Shown piece after piece: positions 13,026-28,101 of a stretch of DNA of 64,000 bases (its first letter is position 1; each line of letters starts with the position of its first letter). The notes under the pieces were generated by a model. It saw nothing but the letters and a program-made list of their open reading frames with translations, did no database searches and was not told the origin of the DNA. The position numbers and the translations under genes were made by a program. Source of the stretch: Glandiceps talaboti (lineage: Eukaryota; Hemichordata; Enteropneusta; Spengelidae); NCBI RefSeq assembly GCF_964340395.1, contig NC_135560.1, positions 17,905,098-17,969,097 on the forward strand, read 5' to 3'.

Positions 13026-15705
13026 CACAAAGTAATCACTTCTAGTCTGGCAACATTTATACTGTTACAACATGATCTTCATATGACTAAAATTTGTTAC
13101 TTTCGTTCTAATTATACTCGTTAAACAGCTATAATACACTCAAAACATTTTTCAGAATATACAGCAGTTGTACAGCAGCCTATCCATATTGGAATCTCAA
13201 CACTATATAGAAACTTCAGAGTTATAGTTTGCACTGTATTAAATGTATGAATAAATTAACTTAAACCAACTCAGAAAAAATGCCCAAAGCTCAAATTTGC
13301 AAATGGGATTCAAAATTTGCAGCTGACCATGCAAACCAACCTGGGTAATTCATAACAGCTGGCTTTTAAAGTGGCATAAATATTTCAGGTGATATTTTGG
13401 AATTCGGAACAAACTTCTGTCTGAAAGTTGGGATAAAGTAATGACAGATGGACTGAGCTGAAAATATGGGACTCAAATATAACTTATTGCACAATTGTGA
13501 TCTTATGGCCTAGTATGTTGGGTGGTGAGGTCGTCTGCATTTCTCAGGAGTTGAACACTAAGAACTTGATTACGATATTACAAATGTTTCAAACACTCGC
13601 TACATCTATGATGGTCTCTTACAACAATGCATACTTATCAAATAGCTGCTAGGAATTCATAATCTTGCCCCTGATGCCAGCTGGACATACGGCAGTGATG
13701 TTGTAATTGTTTTTTTAAAGAAAAGACTGCAGATTGGAGGGAATCAGGTGACTACACCATATATGGGTTGATAAATTGTTCCCTTGCTTCGGACATCAAG
13801 GTGATGCTGATTGGTATTCAACTTGCATCCTGTCTATTTCGTCATCCATTTCTTGAAAGTTCTGAGACAAGTTTCATGTTAAAAACAGACACCATGGAGT
13901 TGGTAGCACCAATGGCCACAATGCTGCTGTGCTTTGCTGTGGTTCACACACTGATTTTTTGATGATGAGGTAGTTTTTTATCATGGTGAACATAGCCACT
14001 GAGCAACAAACGTCTCATAAATCCACAACTCTGTACTGTACTACACAACAGTATATATCATCAAGTTTAACATTATTTTAAAAACATTAAAAATAAATAT
14101 CATGTAATGCCACGGCAGGTTAATACTTACAACAAATAGTAAAATGTGCATGCAAAACACTAACTACTGAACACTTAAAAACATAAATGGTTGCTAAGTT
14201 AGCTTTTAAACCCCATTAAATACCACTGAAGTTGGAAAGTTGTAAATCTGGTCTGATATTTTGATGTTTTACAAATATACGCATTGTGCTTTCAACAGCT
14301 TTGTATTGTTGACTGTAAACAACTCGCTAAGATTCTCTTGATTGCCGTTCGTGTTCTCATTTCTACATATATACAGACTTTTCAGTTTTAGATGGTTCTT
14401 CTTTGATATTATTATATATAAAAATATATTTACAGGTGGTACGATATTTTCAAACCTTGACTATATTCTCTGGTCAGTTCTTTCTGTGACCAGATCTCTC
14501 TATTTTACATGAACACAGATGTACTTCTTACTCTTTTTTTTTTACATTAAAGAAACTTCTGATGGCATATAGTACATTTCAGATAGCTTCCATAAACTTG
14601 GATGTAAATGCTTTCCTGTTTGAGTAAACTTCACAGGAGTGTTTTTAAACACATTATTCTTTCAACAAAGACTTCCAATCGTACGCCCAAAGCTTAGCAA
14701 CATTTAAAAATGACATAAAATAATGAAAGAAACCACTCTGGTTCTGTTGATAGCTATGGTCAAAACCTGATCAGGCGTTCTTTTTTTCTTGACAATAAAT
14801 AGTGCCTAAGTATTGATGTCTGCACAGCAGACAGGATTGTTCTTTTAGAAGTAATCAGCTTTTTACAGTACATACAAGATTATAATCAATCGAAAAGGCA
14901 GTAATGATGTAAATGTATGGTTTTGGTGTTTTAAATATTCATGCTACATTTCCTCTCTGCCACACAGACAGTTTTTACTCGTTTTCCTTTTCACTTCACA
15001 TGGTTCAGTTGCTTCTTTGGTAAGGTAATGTTTTTTAAGTGCATTTCAGCATCATTATTACATTTGGCATTTTAAAACGTTCTGGCAAAAGGCACCTTGT
15101 GTCAGGAGTTACTGCAAAGTACTGGTCAGACTGCTCTCTTGTCCATCCACGGTTGGCCACTCCAAATCTAAGTAATAAATGTATTCCCTCTCTGACATGA
15201 AGCTCATGTTATAACTTGAATTAATCTTGTTTGAGCCAAAAACTCTGATGCTGAAATGCGGTTCTTACTTTTTTAGGCAGTTGTTGATCAGATCTAACCA
15301 CTCTTGTGGAAATCTTCACTTCGTAATATTCTTCCGTTATATTGTTTCTTTGTTTCTTCTTAGTTTCTTTACTCTTCGTCTTAGTTGTTTTACTTGCGTC
15401 TCCTGTTTTTTACTTCTTGTTCTCCCTTCTCGCTTCTTAGTATATAAAGTTTCTTTGATTGCACGGTTTCTTGTAATGTTTTCTCATCAACTTTTAACGT
15501 TGTGGTCATCATAGAAGCTTGTTCATTGTATTAAATTATGTTTTAACTTCTACTTCACTTGTGTTCTTTATCTTGGTAATTCTTCATAACTTCGGTATAT
15601 ATTTCTATATTTAACTTGCGTCAGTCAGCTTTTTTATATATATTTCTATACTTAACTTGCGTTGTTCAGTGTTTTTTTTGTAGACTTACAGTGGTATATT
15701 CACCA

Positions 15706-18700
15706 TTATTCTGCAGAGATAAGCAGGTCTGATTTCAGGATGGCCGGGAATGTTGGTACCTCCACAGTATCTATAGGATTCCAGTCCTTGCCCAAGCTGT
15801 GCGATATCTGTGTTACAACTTCTTCTGTAGCTCCATTTTCACCAGTCATTTGGTCCACTATGTAATCTGAATGCACTTCCAGCACTTTCAATTTTGGACC
15901 ACGTAGTCGAGCTATAGCAATAAGGTTTTCATCCATAACTTCATAACCTGTACACAAAGTAAGGAAAGAACACAAGTCATTGCAATGCTACACTACAAGC
16001 AACACATCCTCCACCACACCCCCACCTCTGAAAGGCAATTCTCTGAAAATCTCATCTTGGAATTATTACAATTTGTATTGCAAGTTCTCGAAACATAAAA
16101 TAAATGTTATTTTTTATATCAGATTAAAATAAAAATACGAGATCACTTTACTTGAAGAACTTCCTAAGTAGATATGATAAGTTACATTCAAACAAGTATG
16201 AGAATCATTTAGTAATTGACAATATTGTGAAAAACTGCGATAGCATACAGCATACACACACAGACAAACAGACGTAGGTACAGACAAACACACTTTACCA
16301 TTCCATACAACACACATAAAACACTACTGAACCTTCAGTTGAGATAGGCTAACATTTAACAAGAAGTTAAGGTAATTAATGGTTCTGAAAGGTACCATAG
16401 TAATCAGCAGTTGGTATTGCTGTAAAACACACTCATATGCATGAACACATACAGAAAGACAAGATTACAAATGCAAAAAAAAATACAAAAGCTTTGCAGT
16501 TTTTGTCTCGACAAGAATTACAGGAATAGTAAAATACAAATTAACTTACCGATTATAGATAGGCACGACACTTTATAGCACCTCCAAGCGAGCATAACCA
16601 TTGGATCTTCCACACCTTCATTGTCAGGGAAAAGCAGGCTGGGTGGCTCATCAGTATCAATGTGCTCATGTAAATACACAGCCTCCAACGTCTTGCTATG
16701 GTAAGTAGATACAAAGTCAATTGTAGATCTTGGAATTGGTCCGCTATACATAATCCTCAGGGTTGACAGTGGTAGACTTGGTCTTAGGATGTCAAGAATT
16801 TCAGATGGTGGCACACTCAAAAGTGATAGAGTAACTTTCAGCTGAGGGTTGTATGCTACAAGTCCTTGCCACATCGCATTGGTTATTTTTGGTTTGCCAT
16901 TTTCCAGCCCGTCTGCCAACACCAGGAGATGACGAAGCTTAGCTCGGTTAGGTTGAGAAAGGAGAGTGAAAAGCTCGCCAGATAGGTCATCATAGTTTAT
17001 GCTGAGAACCCTCAAGTTTCTGAGTGCTCGTAAACATTGAGGTGGTATTCCTGGACCTGGGTCATCTGGCAAAAGGCTGGCAAGGTGAAGCGTTGTTAGA
17101 GATGTACCGCAGTTGTCGCCTAATCCATATAGCAGCTCAGGATCACAAAGCTCATGGATGTAACCAAAGGAGAGATACTTCAATTTCTTTGAAATACGCA
17201 AAATCTCTTCTATCGTGTCAATGAACCTGCACAGAGAACAGTGTTGTTAGAACTAGGGTACAGTACCAGTACATTTTTCTACATAGACAAATTATACAAA
17301 TTACATAACAAATTACAATTTCTTTTAAGTATTCTGTGTAATATTACCATTGTTAAAAAGACACAGAGAGGGGGGAACTATACCAGCATTTATCATTGGC
17401 AGTCCATATGCATTGTTCTCCATAAATGAAATAACAAGGGCGCTAAAGCCGTCTTGTAATCTATGACCACTCTCTAGCTAACATGAAAATCATTACTCCA
17501 AACTACTTAACTGTCTATAAACATTATATCAAAACAACCACTATATCAAAGATTTATCCTTGTTTTTACATACTGATTACAGAAGGTGTCACAAATGTCT
17601 GACCAGTGAACACTCTTATAATAAAATTCTGCCATGAACACAGAATGTGGAATCAGTGTCTACCACATTAGCAGCCAACAAAACCTCAAGAAGAGAAATC
17701 AGGCCAAATTTGTTTCTGAACTAGACCAGTGACAAGTGCATGGTCAATGTTATTTTGATGGAAGACATAGGGAAGAAAATTACATTTGGTGTCTGATGAC
17801 TATTTTTTACTTAGAAAATTGAAATGATTCAAAATATTCTCACATTTTAAAATTGAGATGGTACTCAGAAATTATAAGATGGGTACCCAACTTAAACAGC
17901 TGTCAGTCAGTCATTACAAAACAAACAAAAAAGAAACTTTTATTTTAACAAAGTTACCACATAGTATAAATATTTGATGTATGCAGCTACCCCCTCCCCT
18001 TCCTTCATACCTTGCTTGAAAAAGAGAGCTGGTAATGGTATTGACCTTCTTGACTAAGAATAGAATTACCGAAACAAGCTGACAGCTATTTGTGGATAGT
18101 CATTTTACATGTAAGAATACTTCAGAGTAGCTCAAAAAGCCTGTAATGGAATGATTTTTTGTTCTTTTTCAAGAAATCAAGGCCAAAATGTAGTTCTAGC
18201 TTTTGAAAATATACTTTTTTCTAAGGATATCTCACTGACTTTGTTGTGGGTATACTTTTTACATGAGTGTTGTACAAGAAATTCTACATTGCCATTTGAG
18301 AAAGTAGGCAATGAATAACAAATAGCACTAACACAAAATATATTTCCATCAATTAGTTATTTTTAAAGAGGCAACCATCATGACAGGTATAATTGGAACA
18401 GGTTTTCATATGACATTTGGGTCTATTGTTTACACTTACAGGCAGAATTTATTTTTAAGCTCTAGTTCTTGTGGTTATTTCACATAAAATCAATACAAAA
18501 TACATACGCAATCACAAATGTTCTCTTGCACAATTCTATTCTATTCTTTTTTTCCATTTCCAGCACCTGTTCAGCTCATCTGACAACCACTATCCTAAAG
18601 CAGGTAACAAACCACGCCTACTTATGCATACCGTCCCGTTACCCTAGCTGTCGTCGACGTTGCGCAGTCGACATGCATTCGATGGTTCCCGTATTAAAAG

Positions 18701-19314
18701 ACTAGACGACAGCTGTCCCGCGACTTTGAACAATGTTCATACGAAAATTTCAGTGTCAATCCCCTGAAAACACACATAATGAGTTGTTTTTGTTTTCTAA
18801 CTCATTAAAATAGCCACACACACTTTCCTTGAACTCAAAATACGTGACGAAATTAGAACAAGAAAAACGTAAACATCACGCACTCAGCATACAAACTAGC
18901 ACGCAGCAAACCATGTTTCGCAACTCGAAGAAAAACTCACCCGTCTAACGTTTCGTCGTCAAATTCAGAATTGCAAGCTTGTAAGCACAACTTCGTGAGG
19001 TTTCTGTTTCTTGTTAGTCTTTGTAACACAGCAAGGGCACTCTTGCTCTCTTCGGAGTCGTCGGACCACTCGAGACTGAAATTTCTCGCAAAATTACCGC
19101 ATCTTGTTGAGAGAAAATTGGCCTTGTCACACTCTCGCTCATTTGTAACACTTAACTGGAGTTTTCGCCACATTGACGGGTGGAATAAACATTGCCTCCA
19201 TCGTGAACACGTTGCAGAAGCGTTAATTCTGTCTTTTGGCGGTAAAGTTGTGAGAATTTCGACAATTATAACGGAAGGGAGACGACTCCAGTCTACCGTG
19301 GAGGACACCGCCAT
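15706..19314 (-). CDS. FBXO33: F-box only protein 33-like
   Basis: Substrate-recognition subunit of an SCF (SKP1-CUL1-F-box) ubiquitin ligase; human FBXO33 has been linked to turnover of YB-1. Three exons on the minus strand, 19314-18941, 17226-16550 and 15947-15706, join in phase to 430 residues. The F-box is at about residues 8-50 (LPSVIIVEILTTLPPKDRI, CSRWRQCLFHPSMWRKL). The middle exon carries leucine-rich-repeat-like segments (LKYLSFGYIHELCDPELL, LRNLRVLSINYDDL) and the family block EDPMVMLAWRCYKVSCLSIIG. The last exon reads NLIAIARLRGPKLKVLEV and then VTQISHSLGKDWNPI, which agrees closely with the vertebrate FBXO33 C terminus. The start ATG at 19312-19314 is the first in the exon and directly precedes the F-box. 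It is shorter than human FBXO33 (about 550 residues) because the vertebrate N-terminal extension and a loop are absent. It converges on the glucosylceramidase gene. Confidence 0.92.
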
Positions 19315-19980
19315 CTTTACTGCAGTAAAACTGATAAATTTAGACCACCTAGGGTATCGACAACGTGTTTATTTTGCGTCAAAACCTTAATATGGCTGAC
19401 TATTATCCATGAGCAAATATAAACATAAATCTCAAGTTCTTTAATATATTTGAGTCACTGCAATGCATTATCTCGAAAAATATGACTTCCACTGTAAATT
19501 TTAGCACTATAATTTAAAAAAGAGATACATTTTTATGTACTCGGTTACAGATTTTGCGTGAACCCATCACAACAAATATATGATTGGTAAGCTAAGGTGT
19601 CTAAAACATGACGAAAACGTAACTTCTCATTTACATGTAAAATTGATGTTCAGAGATATAATTTATCAAAACAAAATATTTTCATGAGATTTTTTTTAAC
19701 AAACTGTGGTTCTTTCTGTGGATATCTTATTGTAAAGCAGAGAAAAATAATGAAAATTCAAGAATTTGTTTTGAGAAAATAGAGTCACAGAGAAATTGAT
19801 AAGTCGATTACATAACATGATTGGAAGGCCGCGCGCCGCAATAATATAAGGTCATACACATATTAGTTGCGATAATATTTTTTTTCCCGTTTTATTTATC
19901 AAACTTTCCTTTCCGTTATCTCTAATTTCTTATAATCTGTAGAACTGATATTTACGAAAAACACACGGACCGTCAGTACC

Positions 19981-20965
19981 AGAATCAGAATCAGAATCAG
20001 AATCAGAATTACTTTATTCATCCTACGAGGGGAAATTAAAACGACAGTTCTTGCTGGTCAAACACAAATAAAAGCAATACAAAAGATAGCATTACATATA
20101 TTACACAACATACTAAAAACAACAGCACAGTACTAAAAAGAGCGACAATGATTACTATTAAGAACTGAGATAGCGGATGGGACGAAAGACGATTTAAAAC
20201 GATTGGTTTTAGCTGCTGGAGCACGGTATCTACCACTCCTTGAAATACGACGGTCGTAGAATTCTGCATAAAGTGGATGGGAAGGGTCTTTCAGAACACT
20301 ATGAGCCTTTGACATTATGCGTTTGTTATAGATAGAATCTATATTTTCACTTTGTTTACCGATAATTTGGCTACCCTTTTTGATAATCTTGTTTAGTCTT
20401 CCCATCTCATGTTGGGACAGATTACCTCCCCAACAAACAATACCAAAGGTGAGAGCACTGCAAACAACTGCATTAAAAAACACCCCTAAAAGATCGTGAC
20501 TAACACTAAATGATCTTAGTTTCCTTAGGCAGTACAGACGAGTGTTAGCTTTCTTAATAATGAAGTTGGTATTCTCAACCCATTTTAGTTCACTATCTAG
20601 CTTGATACCCAGGTACTTATATTCGTTCACTCTGTCTACTATTGAGTCTTTGATATGGACAGGTGCTGGGTCACGCTGAACTTTTCTAAAATCAATACAG
20701 AGCTATTTGGTCTTTAAAACATTAAGATACAGATAATTATCATTACACCAGTCAGTAAATCTCTCAATCTCATCTAAATAAATCGAATCATCATCATTGC
20801 TGATCTTCCCAACCATTGCTGTATCATCTGCAAATTTGACCAATGGACACGAGATGTCAGAATTCCGGCAGCTGGCAGTATACAGTGTGAAAAGGAAGGG
20901 TGCTAAAACAGTGCCCTGGGGCGCACCTGTATTAGTATACGCTACGTCAGATTGTACCATTTATA
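19981..20965 (-). mobile_element. 5'-truncated non-LTR retrotransposon (reverse transcriptase C-terminal part)
   Basis: On the minus strand one frame reads NTGAPQGTVLAPFLFTLYT, then FADDTAMVG (the catalytic F/YADD box), then WCNDNYLYLNVLKTK, an in-frame TAG at 20705-20703, and on through LCIDFRKV, EYKYLGIKLD, ALTFGIVCWGG and FYDRRISRSGRYRAPAAKTNRFKSSFVPSAI to a stop at about 20133. These are hallmarks of the CR1/Jockey/Rex-like branch. The 3' end (left side) is a short UTR with a CTTTATTCATCC block, then about four units of the hexamer TTCTGA on the minus strand. It is truncated upstream of the TGAPQG box, lacks endonuclease and early reverse transcriptase motifs, and cannot be active. No target-site duplication was found. 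Clade assignment is tentative. Confidence 0.88.
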
Positions 20966-21502
20966 CATTTATATTTGTTACAAAAAATGGCAACTATGGG
21001 GGAAGATGTCATTTTGTATAATTACTTCCAGAACCAACATTTTAAACAAAAAATCACTGTTTCCTGAAGTGCCGTTCCCCTTCAAAGATCTTTAAAACAT
21101 GCATTTCCGAGTTCAAAACATACAGGAAAAAGAAAAGCCAAATTAGGAAATTGTACCGGGTAAGAAATTGAATGCAACCCCATTAAGAATTGTCGTTTCC
21201 ATATATTGTACAATAGGTCGATGTAAAGTAATGCTGTGTACGTAGGCCTGAATACATATACTATTATATATGTCAAGTCCTAATGGAACTGCATATAGAT
21301 TTCAAATAATTTATTTAATGAATAAAAAAAAACCTTCCAAGTATTTCATGTTTGTGACAAAATAGTCCGTTTCGATATTTTTGTAACAATACGGTAAGTC
21401 GGTGAATTCGAATGTCTTTACACAGAGAGAGAACACCTTTGACGTGAACGAGTGAATGATTGCGAACGTCGAACAAGTGTAATCACTGCAGTGCGAGTGC
21501 AT

Positions 21503-21760
21503 GAGTGCGTGAGTGCGTGAGTGAGTGAGTGAGTGAGTGAGTGAGTGAGTGAGTGGGTGGGTGGGTGGGTGGGTGGGTGAGTGAGTGAGTGAGTGAGTGA
21601 GTGAGTGAGTGAGTGAGTGAGTGAGTGAGTGAGTGAGTGAGTGAGTGAGGGAGGGAGTGAGTGAGAGAGTGAGTGAGTGAGTGAGTGAGTGAGTGAGTGA
21701 GTGAGGAGTGAGTGAGTGAGTGAGTGAGTGAGTGAGTGAGTGAGTGAGTGAGTGAGTGAG
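21503..21760. repeat. (GTGA)n tetranucleotide array
   Basis: About 258 bp of GTGA units with an internal block of GTGG/GGGT variants near 21553-21578 and a few single-base slips. It lies between the retrotransposon remnant and the MRPS30 promoter. Minus-strand frames reading Leu-Thr-His-Ser are artefacts of it. Confidence 0.97.
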
Positions 21761-22119
21761 AAGACAAGAGAAAACAGTTCTGATTATATAAATTATAATG
21801 ATAATAATCTTTATTCCCAGAAATACATATACATATATAACAATTCTACAATGTATAAAGTATTCAACATGGGAAAGGGAGACGAAAAATAGTTGTCTTT
21901 GCAAAAAGTCGAGTCCATGCCCTTTTACAATCTTAGGAAGTAGAAATGACTAATTACTGTGGCTGCTGATCAAATTGAATGTATTGCAACATTGACAGAA
22001 TAGCAAAAAAAATGTTAAAGTATTTATAAAATACATGTCACGCGTCTGGAAACATCCTGTCCTAAATTGGGTATGGCGCCCTCAACGCCCAATTAATAAT
22101 GTACGTACATCCATCCAAA

Positions 22120-25786
<3,667 letters not shown>

Positions 25787-26008
25787 ACACCCAAAACATC
25801 ATCTCTGTAACATATATACGCTGGTGTGCCTGAAAGAGATAATAGAATACACTATTGAGTGTTGGAACTGGGTGGGATGGGTGGGGTGGGGGGAGCAAGG
25901 ACTTTGGCTTTAGATACACCAGTACACAGAAACCACTGTGTATCAATAGAATGATTGAAGGGGTAGGGGATGCCATTCAACTTATAAGCATACAGGATCT
26001 AGATACAG

Positions 26009-26014
26009 AATAAA
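26009..26014 (+). terminator. Candidate polyadenylation signal of MRPS30
   Basis: The first canonical AATAAA after the MRPS30 stop codon, 223 bp downstream. The cleavage site cannot be placed without transcripts. Confidence 0.45.
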
Positions 26015-27668
26015 ACACAAGTTGCCAGGTTTAATAGAACTTCATCTCATTATCACCACATTGATAGGTATAGCCTAGGGTAGAATATCAGTGGCTTAGA
26101 TAAAGAAGAAACCTTGCGGAAGAAAAGTATCAGCCCTCTTGGCTAATACATGGGTTAATCTTCCTCAACAGTGTTAATAGAATGCCCCAAATGTTGGTGA
26201 ACAGCAAGAATTGGCTAGACATTACTACTTCGTTTGGTGTGGTATATTATAACTTTGATGTTACACTAAATGACCTATCTGATTCTATCATAATATCATC
26301 AAGCTCTCAGTCTCAAAACAGACACACACACTTGATGTACTTGTCCAAAGTTTTCAACTTTTTATTTGTAATATACACTATGCACACAACATCCTTTCAA
26401 AAGACTTTGTACACTATTATCAACATAAGAATGCCTGTACAATAAAGTGGTTTTGTAATTCAAGGAAAATGTAGCTGTTAAAGAATACTTGGCTTCTATA
26501 AGTGTGAGTGTTGATTGCAGTTCTTCTGTCAAGCTCATTGACAATTGTAAAAGTTTGTGAAGTTTGTGGAGAAGGCTGGGTGTCATAGTGATATGAAGTG
26601 TAATCAGAGGACCACAATGGAAATAAGTTGTTAAAACTTTTGTGTGTCATCCTCAGCAAAGGTATTCAGTGAAAATCTGTTTTGTCTTTCCTGTGAATGT
26701 GATAGTTGTAGTATTGTATATCTGTTTTAGTTTGTGGTTTTCCGAATATTTTTTTTGCCAAATCTAATCAAATACTCATTCACAGTACATCTGTATGCAA
26801 ACAATCATTTACCATATCAATTTGCCATGAAAATTATAGATATGATACTGCATGTTTTTGCACAACAGTTGGATCAATAGTGATAGTGCTTATTGCAATA
26901 CAGTTAACTACAGATTGTTTTCTAAGTAAATGGTATGGAGGAGATAATGCAAACTACAACTCACACTTTTCATTAAAAGCTGATCAAGGAGAAGGCTTGG
27001 TTTACTATGTATCTACTCTACTTGTCCTTTCGGAAATATGGTAAAGAAAGCAAATCAAGCCTCCATCAGACTTTAATCAAATTGCAACTCGCTCAGACTG
27101 TGTGCCAAGCTTGTTCTCGATTTAGAGATTTCAGTGTACACACTATAGCTAAAATGTCACTGGACGGAAGATTTACATTGTAAAATGTTTATTTTGTAGA
27201 GTGCTGTGTGGGAAATTATTCTAGATATGGAAGCCTAGCAAGTCTTTTCAAATCTGACCATGACGTGAATATTCCAGTAAAAATGTATAAATAAATAAAA
27301 AAGTCGCTGTGATTAAGTACCATGATGGTTTGTGATAGTTACAATTTCAATATGTTATTTGCAGTTGTGACAATTTTAAACTTATAACTTCTGATGTTTA
27401 GAGTTTTGTTACAACTAGTGGGGTAAGAGTAGAAAATTGGCCACTCCTGTTCTGATGTTACAAATCAGATGGTATTAGAGGGTCTCATCACGATCGTATC
27501 CTTCACTAAATCCTGACCACAACTCTCTAGCTTTGATAAAGTTGTGCATCTTTCGTACAGCTACAGTAGTCAGTTCACAGTTCTGACAATCATAGTATTA
27601 TCACAAGTACCGATGACATGAGCTAAGTGTATGCTATGGAACATACATACATACATCCTCAGTTTATG

Positions 27669-27674
27669 TTTATT
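27669..27674 (-). terminator. Candidate polyadenylation signal of CCDC87
   Basis: A minus-strand AATAAA about 430 bp beyond the CCDC87 stop codon. It is inferred only from motif and position. Confidence 0.35.
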
Positions 27675-28101
27675 CCTCTCTTCTGACATTATTACATGTC
27701 ATCAATCTCAGTATATGACTTCCCAGGGAGACAAACTTACATCACTACTTGCAACATGCCCAGAGTTGAGTGACAATAATGAAAGATAGTTTTGTGTATT
27801 AGCTTACAAATCATAAAACTGAAAATGAACTACAAAAATTGTACTGCTAAGTACCACTTTCCATCACAAGAGTTTTGTATAAGTGCCTCAAGATAATTTA
27901 CAAAAAGTAAGTCAAACACAGCTGTGATAGTATAGTTACAAAATACTTGTATATATATATTTACAAAACTGACATACTTCATGTCTCTCATTTCTCTTCA
28001 CATACACACTTACAAGTTTGAAAAGTTGTTCTAAAATAATTTCAATACCATGTCAAAAATACCATTTCTCAGTTCACAAATGACTGATAAGTTAGGACAT
28101 G

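Larger units (their letters stand above)
3856..15705. other. Gene-poor interval between convergent glucosylceramidase and F-box genes
   Basis: No multi-exon gene or conserved protein is recognisable on either strand over about 11.9 kb, and all reading frames are short and low in complexity. The interval must hold the 3' UTRs of both convergent genes. AATAAA-like sites on the plus strand occur near 6208 and 6274. It also holds a duplicated AATAAA-containing segment (6254-6435), a possible zinc-finger relic (6505-6607), a CT-rich tract (6780-6853), a cluster of ATGCAAAT octamers (7480-7640) and a degenerate tandem repeat (8518-8870). The part from about 9000 to 15700 shows nothing clear and may be a long F-box gene 3' UTR. 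Confidence 0.6.
19315..22119. other. Head-to-head interval between FBXO33 and MRPS30
   Basis: The two genes are divergently transcribed from opposite ends of this 2.8-kb interval. CpG-containing sequence lies just upstream of both start codons (around 19240-19320 and 22040-22120) and is likely promoter-proximal. The middle is occupied by a decayed non-LTR retrotransposon (19981-20965) and a GTGA array (21503-21760). The remaining AT-rich sequence holds nothing recognisable. Confidence 0.5.
25787..28101. other. Convergent 3' interval between MRPS30 and CCDC87
   Basis: Both flanking genes end towards this 2.3-kb AT-rich region, which therefore holds their 3' UTRs. Candidate polyadenylation signals are AATAAA at 26009-26014 (plus strand, 223 bp after the MRPS30 stop) and a minus-strand AATAAA at 27674-27669 (about 430 bp after the CCDC87 stop). 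No additional coding exon is recognisable. Confidence 0.55.

Noticed and set aside
13768-13962. 64-codon hydrophobic frame, considered as a small membrane protein
   Set aside because: No splice context, no similarity recognised, and the length is expected by chance in this interval.
18560-18720. CpG-rich patch with GCTGTCGTC/GACGACAGC inverted arms in FBXO33 intron 1, considered as a hidden exon
   Set aside because: Acceptor- and donor-like bases flank only 40 bp on the plus strand, opposite to the gene. No protein similarity; left as unexplained intron sequence.
21311-21904. 197-codon minus-strand frame rich in Leu-Thr-His-Ser
   Set aside because: The body is the GTGA tetranucleotide array; the flanks show no conserved protein.
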